Notes under the pieces: generated by a model | Databases searched by the model: none | What the model was told of the DNA's origin: nothing | The model's input: only the letters and a program-made list of their open reading frames with translations | Made by a program: the position numbers and the translations under genes | Origin: Candidatus Sabulitectum sp. | GTDB taxonomy: Bacteria; Fermentibacterota; Fermentibacteria; Fermentibacterales; JCC-6 | Assembly: GCA_029938555.1 (NCBI GenBank) | Contig: JAOZUR010000030.1 | Coordinates: 1 to 32,829, forward strand | DNA length: 32,829 nucleotides | Direction: 5' to 3' | In this document: in pieces, positions 7,939-16,677 of the stretch | Layout: every line of letters starts with the position of its first letter | Numbering within the stretch: the first letter of the stretch is position 1

Positions 7939-8250
7939 TTATTTCAGTCTTATAAGCAGTTGATTCTTTTCAACTCGTTCCCCGTTTGATATTGCAACCA
8001 CTTCAACAATACCATCAATGGGTGCGGTGAGTTCGTTGTGCATTTTCATAGCATCAAGAATCAGAAGAATATCACCAGTTTTTACTTTCGCCCCTACTAT
8101 TGTTTTTACTTCAACAACAGTTCCAGGTATAAAAGCTGTGATTAGTTTTATATCTTTTGGTTCCCATTTTACCCCATAAGAATCAGGAACTTCTGTTTCA
8201 TACAGAGTATCATCGATGTTGAGTTTTTTAACTTCACTTATATCTGGCAT
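7939..8250 (-). CDS. Biotin carboxyl carrier protein (decarboxylase/transcarboxylase carrier subunit)
   Basis: A 103-residue biotinyl carrier. The biotin attachment motif is DAMKMHNELTAP with biotinyl lysine K69, about 35 residues from the C-terminus as usual. The lipoyl/biotinyl fold spans about 34-103; the N-terminal 30 residues are a short linker or docking segment with no Ala/Pro-rich stretch. It follows the carboxyltransferase by 17 bases and ends at the shared terminator. In methylmalonyl-CoA decarboxylase and related sodium-pump complexes this carries CO2 from the carboxyltransferase to the membrane subunit; in transcarboxylases it passes CO2 between two transferases. Neither a membrane beta subunit nor a biotin carboxylase is nearby. 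Confidence 0.9.
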   Translation of the reverse strand: MPDISEVKKLNIDDTLYETEVPDSYGVKWEPKDIKLITAFIPGTVVEVKTIVGAKVKTGDILLILDAMKMHNELTAPIDGIVEVVAISNGERVEKNQLLIRLK

Positions 8251-8267
8251 TGTTTACCTCTCCAGTT

Positions 8268-9800
8268 CTACAGAGGAATATTGCCGTGACGGCGGAATGA
8301 ATTACCATGATCCTGCTCGCCTGCATATTCAAAAGCTTTTATAACAATATCTCTTGTTTTGTTTGGTTCAGTAAGAATATCTACATAACCCTTTGATGCT
8401 GCAACATATGGATTTGCGAATTTGTCTTCGTATTCCTGAATCTTTTTCTGTCTGGTAGCTTCAGGATCTTCGCTTGCGGCTATTTCTTTTCTGAATACAA
8501 TGTTTGCAGCACCCTCGGCACCCATAACAGCTATTTCAGCTGTTGGCCATGCAATAACACTACTTGCGCCCAGATGTCTGCTACACATGGCTATATAGGC
8601 TCCGCCATAAGCTTTGCGCATGATAAGAGTAACCTTTGGAACAGTTGCTTCACTGTAAGAGTAAAGAAGTTTGGCACCATGCCTGATCACTCCTGCATGT
8701 TCCTGGTCAACGCCAGGTAGATAACCCGGTGTATCAACTAATGTAAGCAGAGAAATACCGAAAGCATCACAGAATCTTATAAATCTTGCAGCTTTATCAG
8801 AAGCATTTACATCAAGTACGCCTGCAAGGAATTTGGGTTGGTTTGCAATAATACCAATTGGTTTTCCATCAATTCTTGCAAAACCTACAACAATATTCTT
8901 TGCATAAAGTTCATGTACCTGCATAAAATCACTATCATCAACAAGCCCATGTATAACGTCTATAACATCATAAGCTTTTCTGCGATTGTCAGGAATGACT
9001 TTATCAGTAAGCTCTTTCAAAGGAGGTTTAGATTCAGCTCTAGGCGGGGTTTCGAGGCAGTTTGCAGGTAAAAAACTAAGTAAGCGTTTTATCTGTTCAA
9101 AAGCTTCAAATTCAGTTTTAGCATAAAAATGAGCATTTCCAGTAATGGCGGTATGTGTTATTGCACCACCAAGAACTTCAGGTGAAACATCTTCACCGAG
9201 AACTGTTTTGATAACCTGTGGTCCGGTGATGAACATGTTAGAAATTTTCTCTACAACGAACACAAAATCAGTAAGAGCTGGGGAATAAACAGCGCCTCCA
9301 GCACAAGGACCAAGTATTAGAGAAAGCTGTGGAATAACACCACTGAAGGTTGTATTTCTAAGGAAAATTTCTCCGTATCCGTAAAGAGAATCCACACCTT
9401 CTTGAATTCTTGCTCCACCAGAATCGTTGATTCCAATAAGAGGAATCTTTTTGTTTCCTGCTCCGTCCATTACCTTCACAATTTTTGCAGCGTGAGCTTT
9501 GCCAAGCGAGCCACCGGCCACAGTGAAATCTTGAGCAAAGATGGCAACTGGACGCTGATCTATCTTACCGAAACCTGTTATAACACCGTCTCCAGCAAGT
9601 TTTTTTGTATCCATCCCGAAGTCGGTTGAAGAATGCTCTACAAACAGGTCAGTTTCCAGAAAAGATTCACTGTCAAGAATTTCATCAACCCTTTCCCGTG
9701 CAGTGAGTTTCCCTCGTTTCCTCTGTTTTTCCTGGGCAACATCTCCGCCGCCCTTCTGGAGTTTACTTACAAATTCTCTGAACATTGTTTTAAGTGACAT
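8268..9800 (-). CDS. Acyl-CoA carboxyltransferase (MmdA/PccB type)
   Basis: A 510-residue carboxyltransferase that moves CO2 between biotin and a short acyl-CoA, most likely propionyl/methylmalonyl-CoA. It has two crotonase-like halves. The N half holds NDSGGARIQEGVDSLYGYGE, the oxyanion-hole glycines in GPCAGGAVYSPAL and MFITGP. The C half holds DTPGYLPGVDQEHAGVIRHG, KAYGGAYIAM and WPTAEIAVMGAEGA. Length and motifs suit the alpha subunit of methylmalonyl-CoA decarboxylase, the beta subunit of propionyl-CoA carboxylase or the 12S transcarboxylase; the gene pair alone does not decide. Its ATG (9800) follows the stop of the membrane protein upstream with no gap, preceded by GAGGGG, so expression is probably coupled to that operon. 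Confidence 0.93.
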   Translation of the reverse strand: MSLKTMFREFVSKLQKGGGDVAQEKQRKRGKLTARERVDEILDSESFLETDLFVEHSSTDFGMDTKKLAGDGVITGFGKIDQRPVAIFAQDFTVAGGSLGKAHAAKIVKVMDGAGNKKIPLIGINDSGGARIQEGVDSLYGYGEIFLRNTTFSGVIPQLSLILGPCAGGAVYSPALTDFVFVVEKISNMFITGPQVIKTVLGEDVSPEVLGGAITHTAITGNAHFYAKTEFEAFEQIKRLLSFLPANCLETPPRAESKPPLKELTDKVIPDNRRKAYDVIDVIHGLVDDSDFMQVHELYAKNIVVGFARIDGKPIGIIANQPKFLAGVLDVNASDKAARFIRFCDAFGISLLTLVDTPGYLPGVDQEHAGVIRHGAKLLYSYSEATVPKVTLIMRKAYGGAYIAMCSRHLGASSVIAWPTAEIAVMGAEGAANIVFRKEIAASEDPEATRQKKIQEYEDKFANPYVAASKGYVDILTEPNKTRDIVIKAFEYAGEQDHGNSFRRHGNIPL

Positions 9801-12143
9801 TTATAACCCCTCTCTGCCTGCTGGCAATTGTACATTTTGCAATTCTTCCACAAGTGCAATTCTATTAGAAACATAATCTGGTAGAGACAACCCACTATTA
9901 ATCAGTTCTTTGTATTCTGTTACTGCTTCTTCAATACTATTTATATCCCAAAGGCTGTTGGCAAGAACCATTCTTACCTCTGTATAATTCGGCGATAATA
10001 CCAGTGCTCTTCTGCAATATTCTATTGCTTTGATGTAATCTTCGCCAGTTCTATATACTTTGGCAATTTTTCCAAGAACAATAGGTCCTTGAGCTTTTGA
10101 TAATGCCAGTGCTGCCAGTTCTTCCGCATAATTCTGTTGACCCTTAAGGGAATATAACCATGCGGACTGTGCGATGCCCCAAGGGGGCAGAGAGTCAATG
10201 ATACTATGAGACAATTCAAGAGCCTGAACCTGGTCACCAGTTACCCAAAGGGCTGAGACAAGGACAGCTTTTTCACTCCACTCTGAGTTGATTGTATTGT
10301 TACTTATGCCAAGAATCGCCTGGTTTTCTTCAAGTACTCCGGTTTGTAAAAATGAAACTGCAGCTTGTAAAGAAGGATCACCAGAAATTTCAGCCTGCTC
10401 TGCTGCGTAGGAAAGGTCACCTTCACGGCAGGCAACCCAGCATTCAAGAGTGCTTGTCCATGGATTGGGTTCAAGATTTTGCTGTATTGTGTAACTGGTA
10501 TCATTACGGAAGTAAAAAGATTCGATAACGCCATCAAGCAGGTTTATACCCAATTGATCTCTTTGAACTATAAGTTCGCTAAGAGCGTTCAAGGGCTGTA
10601 GATATAAAGGTGTGGTTAAAAACATTCCTGGGTCCAGTGGATCGAAGTATCTGAATCCCAGATATTCAAGATTTGTTTCTTGAAGAAGAGACCATTTGGC
10701 ATATGTACTGGATAACCCGTTTATGTGAATTGGCACCCACTCTGGAAGAGCAGCCGCTAAATATACTGATGACGATGGTGCCAGGGTATTGTATATAAGA
10801 AGATTGAATCCGTATTTGTCAAATAAGTTTCTTTGAAAACCTTTGAATCTTTCGCTGGGAGCCTCAGAAATCATAAGGTAATCCCAGTGGAAATCTTCCG
10901 GAAAAAGTAGGCATCTACCATCTACAAATAGTGGAAATCTTTCACCAAACCTGTATTCAAGATATCCTGAAATTTCATTTGTGTTAAAAACTTTGGCTTT
11001 TTCGAGAATAGCAGGATGTGCTTCCAGTAGATCTGCAAGCTCCACCGGATAAACAGACCAGTCAACATAAGCCCCCAGTTCACGGGGAGGTCCTATTTCC
11101 CGAGGGACTCCGTAAACAAATGGAACAATCAGCAACATTATAGCTGTGGCAAAACCGATTTTTTTTGATAATTTTATGTTTAACATTCCCGGTACCCAGG
11201 CTAACATTGCAGGGGCCAGTAGTTCACCGTTCCTTGCAGCAAAAACTGTTGCTAAAGTTAACATTAACAGAGCAAGAAGTTTTCCTCTATCTATTTTCTC
11301 GGGAAATTTTGCAAGTAAGGCAGTTGTTCCTATGGTTAATGCAGAAAACAAAATAGCAGTTCGGGAAAGGATTTTTTCAGGTGCATATCTGGGGTCAAAA
11401 GGACTCCACCATTCTCGAATTGATTGTTTGAATAGTGGTTGAGCCAGGAAAGCTGGGAGATACTCAAGCGTTCTGAAACCGTTTGGATGTATTCCACTTG
11501 CCAACAGAAGAAAAACAGGGGGAATTAGCCAGTTTACAAATTCCTTGTATTGGGCTGTTAAAAGTTTTTTCATTGCAGGAACAGAAGCAAGAAAAAGACC
11601 CATTACGAATCCTGCATGAACATTTACCCAGAGAACTTGAATAGGGAAGAGTATTAAAGCCAGTTTCCATGATTTTTTTATGTCAAAGGATAGAACATAT
11701 AGATATAAAGAAAAGAAGAAAATACTGAAAAAGTGTGGCCGGGTTATCCATCTTGGTTGAGCAAGAGTTAACCAAAAGACTCCGAACACAAAAGCAAAAC
11801 CTGGATTTCCTCCGTTTTTTAATGAAGCTTTGAAAACAAAGAAAACAGAAAGGCCTATGAAAAGAGCTTTCAATAATACAAGCCCTGCTTCGCCAGTGTG
11901 TATCCATGCAAGAGCCATAACTGCTTCTGCAAGCCATTCATGCTGTATCCAGTAAGCTCCCTGTCGTGTCCAGGTGAATGGATCTTCAGTTCTGATCTCA
12001 CCTGTTTCAACAATATCAATTCCATTCCTGAGATGCCAGAAAATGTTACCATTGTGAACAGGAGTAATTGAAAACAAAATCGCTATGAGTACAAGCAGGC
12101 TGCAAAGAACTCTTGCTTCAGAAAGTTTCTCTGATATTTTCAA
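9801..12143 (-). CDS. Polytopic GT-C-like membrane protein with C-terminal TPR region
   Basis: About 780 residues in three zones. After one membrane helix comes a lumenal-type loop, NIFWHLRNGIDIVETGEI, then DPFTWTRQG and HEWLAE, of the kind found in bacterial GT-C glycosyltransferase-like proteins. Many hydrophobic segments follow to about residue 340, then a soluble domain (about 350-590), then TPR-like repeats (about 600-770). The TTG at 12143 is chosen because AGGAG (12149-12153) stands five bases upstream; a TTG at 12179 would add 12 residues but lacks such a site. It overlaps the DUF2723 gene by 26 bases. A role in surface or protein glycosylation is inference; no sugar substrate can be read. 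Confidence 0.75.
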   Translation of the reverse strand: MKISEKLSEARVLCSLLVLIAILFSITPVHNGNIFWHLRNGIDIVETGEIRTEDPFTWTRQGAYWIQHEWLAEAVMALAWIHTGEAGLVLLKALFIGLSVFFVFKASLKNGGNPGFAFVFGVFWLTLAQPRWITRPHFFSIFFFSLYLYVLSFDIKKSWKLALILFPIQVLWVNVHAGFVMGLFLASVPAMKKLLTAQYKEFVNWLIPPVFLLLASGIHPNGFRTLEYLPAFLAQPLFKQSIREWWSPFDPRYAPEKILSRTAILFSALTIGTTALLAKFPEKIDRGKLLALLMLTLATVFAARNGELLAPAMLAWVPGMLNIKLSKKIGFATAIMLLIVPFVYGVPREIGPPRELGAYVDWSVYPVELADLLEAHPAILEKAKVFNTNEISGYLEYRFGERFPLFVDGRCLLFPEDFHWDYLMISEAPSERFKGFQRNLFDKYGFNLLIYNTLAPSSSVYLAAALPEWVPIHINGLSSTYAKWSLLQETNLEYLGFRYFDPLDPGMFLTTPLYLQPLNALSELIVQRDQLGINLLDGVIESFYFRNDTSYTIQQNLEPNPWTSTLECWVACREGDLSYAAEQAEISGDPSLQAAVSFLQTGVLEENQAILGISNNTINSEWSEKAVLVSALWVTGDQVQALELSHSIIDSLPPWGIAQSAWLYSLKGQQNYAEELAALALSKAQGPIVLGKIAKVYRTGEDYIKAIEYCRRALVLSPNYTEVRMVLANSLWDINSIEEAVTEYKELINSGLSLPDYVSNRIALVEELQNVQLPAGREGL

Positions 12144-13599
12144 TTCGACTCCTGGTAATGGGTGTACCTGAAAATTCAACTGCTTTCAGGTAAAAACTGT
12201 CTTTTAGTATAGGGTTAGTTTCTTGAATCATTCTTCTTATCCAAGCCTCTGCAACCAGGTCCATTGCCATTGGATCTGGAGAATTTCCCTGATATGTAAA
12301 TATAGCCATTCTGTTCCAATGTATGTGAGATTCATCATTGGTTTTGGGGCTGAATATCAGACCATGGAGAGAGAAGCTGTCTTCTCGGTTCCAGCCTCGT
12401 GAAACATGCACAGTTCGCTCACCGATTTGTGGTGGGATAGGTCCAGCAGGGGAAAATTCAAAGTAGTTTCCAAACGGGTCTGAAAGAATTAAATCCTGCC
12501 TTAATTTCAGTGTGTTAACAGCGTATGCTGCATAAAAAGCATCATGAGCCACAGGTCTATAAATTGAATTAATCGGTAGGGAGTTTAGAACATCTATAGT
12601 CCAGCGCATAGTAATATCGTCTTCTGTTCTGTCGGATGCTTTTAATCCGCTGAAAACTGCTATGATAATTATTATAATAGTTAGAATTTTAACAATGTAA
12701 TTTTTTTTAAATAATAATTGTATTCCATACGCACATCTTAAGGAAAGTGGCAACAAAAGAATCCACAATTGCCCAGCAGGATCAGGTAGATTGTAGGAAG
12801 CAAGAAACAGCAGGGCTAGAATTATTGGCGAATCCTTTTTAAGAGAGAATTTACCAGCAGCTGCTGCAAGTAAAACAAAAACAATACTGCCTGGTAACCC
12901 AATAAAACTCAGAGCTTGAAAAAGACGCTCAACTGAGGGAACATTTAATCTGTCTGAGTACATGGTAAAGTAATTTATAAGAGTATTAAGCGATTCTGGA
13001 TGACCGTAATGAGCTATTCTGCTAACGCCAGCTCGAAGAGGAACATAGAGGAAAAGAGAAGCTGGTATAAGGAAGGTTAACAAAACAGGCCATTTCTTTT
13101 TTATGGAAAAGAAAAGTGGAAAGCTTAAAATTGAAACAGGGTGCCCTCCAAACAAGGCCATTCCTGCAGCATAACTGGATAGCTTTGTTTCCTTTAGAGC
13201 CATGGCAGTAAGAACAAGAAGGATAGCCAGAGGATAAACCTCTAGGCTGTTAAACTGACTCATCACAGGTGCTGCTGTAATGAAAAGAATGATTCCTGCC
13301 AAGGAAGAAGCGAATCCAATACCTGATTTGCGGAAAGCTGTGGTTCCAACAATAACCGCCAAGAATCCTAGGGCGCAGTTCAATAATCTTAAATGACCGT
13401 AAAGCGGAGAAAAGATCAAAGAAAAAATTCTTAACAACAGAAGAAAAAGAGGATAACCAGGAGCATGGGCTATTTGAAGGTTTGCACCACACACAGCAAA
13501 CTCAGCTCCATCTGTGGCGTCAAAGGAAGGCGGTCCCGATAGTAGTGTTATTAAAAACACAACAAAGGAAACTGATAAAAGTATCAGCTTCCTTCGCAT
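12118..13599 (-). CDS. DUF2723 (TMEM260-like) membrane protein
   Basis: 493 residues. After one membrane helix the first external loop reads FDATDGAEF followed by LQIAHAPGYPLFLLL, a good match to the DUF2723 (PF11028) signature D-x-G-E-F...L.I.H.PG.PL. Multiple hydrophobic segments run to about residue 330; the remaining 160 residues are soluble and probably extracytoplasmic. DUF2723 proteins are GT-C-like, and the eukaryotic member TMEM260 is a protein O-mannosyltransferase; bacterial members are common in Bacteroidetes but largely uncharacterised. It overlaps both neighbours (16 bases upstream, 26 downstream), so the three membrane proteins are made together. manA and manC elsewhere in the window could supply mannose donors, which is inference. 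Confidence 0.8.
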   Translation of the reverse strand: MRRKLILLSVSFVVFLITLLSGPPSFDATDGAEFAVCGANLQIAHAPGYPLFLLLLRIFSLIFSPLYGHLRLLNCALGFLAVIVGTTAFRKSGIGFASSLAGIILFITAAPVMSQFNSLEVYPLAILLVLTAMALKETKLSSYAAGMALFGGHPVSILSFPLFFSIKKKWPVLLTFLIPASLFLYVPLRAGVSRIAHYGHPESLNTLINYFTMYSDRLNVPSVERLFQALSFIGLPGSIVFVLLAAAAGKFSLKKDSPIILALLFLASYNLPDPAGQLWILLLPLSLRCAYGIQLLFKKNYIVKILTIIIIIIAVFSGLKASDRTEDDITMRWTIDVLNSLPINSIYRPVAHDAFYAAYAVNTLKLRQDLILSDPFGNYFEFSPAGPIPPQIGERTVHVSRGWNREDSFSLHGLIFSPKTNDESHIHWNRMAIFTYQGNSPDPMAMDLVAEAWIRRMIQETNPILKDSFYLKAVEFSGTPITRSRIENIRETF

Positions 13600-15878
13600 A
13601 CCACTAATGCCAGTGAATCACAAAGGGTTTGTGCCCAAGGTGTATCACGGAAAGAATGTTCAAGAAGCTGAACTTCATTCTGATTGCCTTCTGCTTTAAG
13701 AATTCCTGCAAGAACAGCTCTGTGACCAGGGATTGAAGGATAACAATATGCTGCATATCTAGCTGTAATGGCTGCTTCGGTAAAATTCTGTAATTCTAAA
13801 GCTGCATTAAGAGCCAGAGAAAAGCTGTTCCTTGAAGGAATTGTTTGCCCGGCAATTGCTCTGGAGGCGTACAAAAGTGTGCTATCAGCATTGTCTGCTG
13901 CTGAAAACCATAAAGCTGCAGTCTCAAGCACTTCAGTGCCGTCAGGTTTAATAAGCAGACATCTATTCAGAAGATCTCTTCTGTCCGCTGTGCCTGTGCT
14001 TATAACAGATGCTCTAACTCTGGCAAGCATCACCGGCAGGTTGTAACCCAGTTTATTTTCAGCCTGGTTGTATAGTGAGTCCCAGTTTGCTCCACCTGTG
14101 ATAGCGGCCAGTGTGATAGCGCCAGCCCAGTCACTGGAAGCGGCAGCAGGAGAATCTAGAAATGCAAGGGAGTACTGCAGTGATTTTAGGGTATCACCCA
14201 TTGCCATGAAAGAAGTGGCCATTGATCTGAGCAGCATAGGATTCATGCCAGCTCTAGAATGGATATTGTTAAGAGCAGCGGTGTTTCCTGTAAGAGATAA
14301 AAATGTAACTTGCATTGTTATAGCGTTGTTCATTTCAGATTCATTAGCAGTATCTATGTATAGAGCCATTATATTGTTAAAGGCAGTGGTATCTGCTCTA
14401 GCAAAAGCCAGATTTATCATTACTTTCATAACTGAAGTTGTAGAATCACCTCGCGCCATGGCAGTTTCACACACATATCGAGATCTTTCATTTTGCCCAG
14501 TGAGATGTGTGGTTTCACCTAGAGTAAGCCATGAACCTCCACCAGCTGCTAGGCGAGATGCCGACTCCATTGCAAGTGCAACCCGGCTTGATCTGGCAAA
14601 GGTATCAGTTCTTCTTGTTACTCCCCGTAACCATGCATTTTCATCAGCCTTTGCAGGATACATAAGATTTACCGTTAGAGGTATAACAAACAGAGTTAAC
14701 CAGATTAGTTTTTTTCCTGAGAGAATGGTAAATACAGGAATTATCAGCATTGCAGTGTAAACTCCCCAGGTGGCCAAGGAAAACCCTACAGGGGAAATAG
14801 TCATGATAAAAAGAGTGCAGGCAAAGATCGATCGTCTTATTTTAGCTGATCCTGGAAGACCTGCTGTGGTTAGAGCAAGGCCTGCAAAAACCAGAGTTTC
14901 CCAGCCTGATGCCCAAGCTAGTGATAAAGCCACAATAGAGGCTACAGCCCTAAAACTACCCTTCCATGCAGTTGCTGTAATTAACCAGAAACTTGATAAC
15001 AGTGCTCCGGTTATTGTTATTGCGTCGGCAAAAGTCATTCCGTTGGTTGGGACAATTGAAACTGCTGCCACTGTGCCAAGAATTGCAGCAAGCCCTAAAG
15101 GAATAAATTCTCTTAAAACTTTTTTTAGTTCAATCCACTTCTTGATTGCCAGTTTTTTTACAAACCACAAGGCTAGAAAAGAAACTGGAATCATATCTAT
15201 CAAATAAACTATGTAGTGCGAGGCGCCTGTAGTAGGTGCTTCGGTGGCTGCATGCCATTGCAGAAGTGAATGTGTAACCCCGTCACCAGGGAAAAATGGT
15301 TGGAAGATCACACTGATTAGATAGGGCCATGTAAAAAACATCAAAAATACAGGTGCAAATGCAATTGTGTTTAACAAACCCCTAAGAATACGTTTCTTGG
15401 GAGCTACTGCCCAAGTAAAAACTCCTGCCAAAAGACATCCGATAGCTGCCTCTATCCTGATTCCAGTGGTGGTTCCGGTTAATGTTACCGCTGGATTAAA
15501 AAAATTCAATAGGAACCAAGCGGCATTGCTTCTTTCCAGAGGAAAGTAACCTATTGCAGAAGTTATTCCTGTAATTTTATCAATAATTGGAGGTAAAAGC
15601 GTTAAGGTCCAGGCAAAAACCATTATTTTTAGAAGTTTTGCAGTATCATATCCACTAAATACTTGCATGACAAAAACAAGCATAAGCAATGGAAAAATAT
15701 ATGCCACAGGAAAGTGCAACATAAATGAAGGAGCGGGAAAGACTATGCCTAATGCGAAAGCTTCCAGTAGATTTCTTAATATAACAGTTAGAGCAAAAAC
15801 AGCTGCAAGCTGCCATGGTGTGGCAGGAAGCCCTGCTCCCCAATTAATTGATTTGTCTATTAGAGTTTTGAGTTTCAT
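13584..15878 (-). CDS. Large membrane protein with C-terminal helical-repeat domain, unknown function
   Basis: 764 residues. I do not recognise the family. Residues 1 to about 420 hold a dozen or so hydrophobic segments, some with Gly/Pro and aromatic residues (FPAPSFMLHFPVAYIFPLL, GYFPLERSNAAWFLLNFFNP), which faintly recalls Yip1-like proteins. From about 430 to the end it is soluble and Ala-rich with TPR-like helical pairs (LAFARADTTAFNNIM, MATSFMAMGDTLKSLQYSLA, ALNAALELQNFTEAAITARY). The membrane-plus-repeat plan mirrors the protein at 9801-12143. Its ATG overlaps the stop of the lipoprotein gene (ATGA) and has GGGAGAG upstream; its stop overlaps the DUF2723 start by 16 bases. A scaffold or glycosyltransferase-related role is a guess from context. 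Confidence 0.7.
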   Translation of the reverse strand: MKLKTLIDKSINWGAGLPATPWQLAAVFALTVILRNLLEAFALGIVFPAPSFMLHFPVAYIFPLLMLVFVMQVFSGYDTAKLLKIMVFAWTLTLLPPIIDKITGITSAIGYFPLERSNAAWFLLNFFNPAVTLTGTTTGIRIEAAIGCLLAGVFTWAVAPKKRILRGLLNTIAFAPVFLMFFTWPYLISVIFQPFFPGDGVTHSLLQWHAATEAPTTGASHYIVYLIDMIPVSFLALWFVKKLAIKKWIELKKVLREFIPLGLAAILGTVAAVSIVPTNGMTFADAITITGALLSSFWLITATAWKGSFRAVASIVALSLAWASGWETLVFAGLALTTAGLPGSAKIRRSIFACTLFIMTISPVGFSLATWGVYTAMLIIPVFTILSGKKLIWLTLFVIPLTVNLMYPAKADENAWLRGVTRRTDTFARSSRVALAMESASRLAAGGGSWLTLGETTHLTGQNERSRYVCETAMARGDSTTSVMKVMINLAFARADTTAFNNIMALYIDTANESEMNNAITMQVTFLSLTGNTAALNNIHSRAGMNPMLLRSMATSFMAMGDTLKSLQYSLAFLDSPAAASSDWAGAITLAAITGGANWDSLYNQAENKLGYNLPVMLARVRASVISTGTADRRDLLNRCLLIKPDGTEVLETAALWFSAADNADSTLLYASRAIAGQTIPSRNSFSLALNAALELQNFTEAAITARYAAYCYPSIPGHRAVLAGILKAEGNQNEVQLLEHSFRDTPWAQTLCDSLALVVCEGS

Positions 15879-16669
15879 TCGCTCTCCCTGGCATAAAATG
15901 CCTGCATTGCTGGATATCCGTGTTCAGGTGTATTCCACTTCAAGTTACTGAGTTTTAATATAGATGATATGAATCCATTCATGTCCATTCCTTCAAGATG
16001 GCCATTTATAATACCTTTGCCGGTGAACGCACCCCATCCTCGACTGTGATTCACAGAGTCTGGTGGAGAGTACAAGGCTACTGTGAAGTTATTTTCAATT
16101 GCATATTCACTCCAGTAGCTTGTTATGATTTCAACACTCATATCTTCAGGAACATACTGCAAAATAAGATCAGGTTTAAAAAACATGGAAAGCTGAAGTA
16201 TGGTCTCTTGTCTTATGGAAGGTGTGCCCCATAGACTGTTTTCAAGCAGGGCAGAGTCTATCTCTGGTGCAGTTCGTACTGGAAAGCCATTATTGTCGAT
16301 CCAGATAACTAAGTGCTCTCTGGTTCCTGAAAAAGTTTCAGTCTCGGGAATAATTAATAGAAGTAGTTTACCTGCGTTGTCAGCGTAATCTGCGATTTGA
16401 AAGAATGCATTTGTGCTTTGGTGAGTCGAACTAAAAAATCGACCACAGGCGGTGGCTGGAAACCCTTGAAGTATTTCAGGAAGCGGTTGTTCTGTTACAC
16501 TGTGGTTAAATTTCACAACCATAACTGTGGTTCCTGTTACAGCTGTTACAGCCTGAGTTTGTACAGTTTTTTCACATGCAATGGTGGAAGCGACCATTAG
16601 CGAGATCAGAAAAAATATAATTTGGTGAAAAAAGTGCCCGGTTTTGTACCGGGCACTTTTATATATCAT
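15875..16669 (-). CDS. Predicted lipoprotein, unknown function
   Basis: About 264 residues, family not recognised. The N-terminus from ATG 16669 has a positive n-region, a hydrophobic stretch (IIFFLISLMVAS) and TIAC at 29-32, an acceptable though not ideal lipobox. The mature part begins with a Thr/Val-rich linker and then a globular region with no motif I know (NHSRGWGAFTGKG and the C-terminal KWNTPEHGYPAMQAF are notable). A GTG at 16678 is an alternative start. The first 13 codons lie over a strong terminator hairpin of the upstream protease gene, which is odd. It overlaps the next membrane protein gene by 4 bases, so it belongs to that operon. Confidence 0.65.
   Translation of the reverse strand: MIYKSARYKTGHFFHQIIFFLISLMVASTIACEKTVQTQAVTAVTGTTVMVVKFNHSVTEQPLPEILQGFPATACGRFFSSTHQSTNAFFQIADYADNAGKLLLLIIPETETFSGTREHLVIWIDNNGFPVRTAPEIDSALLENSLWGTPSIRQETILQLSMFFKPDLILQYVPEDMSVEIITSYWSEYAIENNFTVALYSPPDSVNHSRGWGAFTGKGIINGHLEGMDMNGFISSILKLSNLKWNTPEHGYPAMQAFYARESE
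16628..16660 (-). terminator. Intrinsic terminator overlapping the lipoprotein start
   Basis: 13-bp perfect stem (16630-16642 / 16648-16660) with core GTGCCCGGT and a 5-base loop. On the minus strand it ends in six T. It lies 17 bases after the stop of the metalloprotease gene (16678-16680) and inside codons 4-14 of the lipoprotein. Confidence 0.85.
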
Positions 16670-16677
16670 TTGAAACA

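Noticed and set aside
14068-14760. 230-codon open frame on the plus strand
   Set aside because: Lies fully antisense to the 764-residue membrane protein gene, whose overlaps, start site and hydrophobic pattern are consistent; the plus-strand frame shows no family motif and is an Ala/Val-rich shadow.
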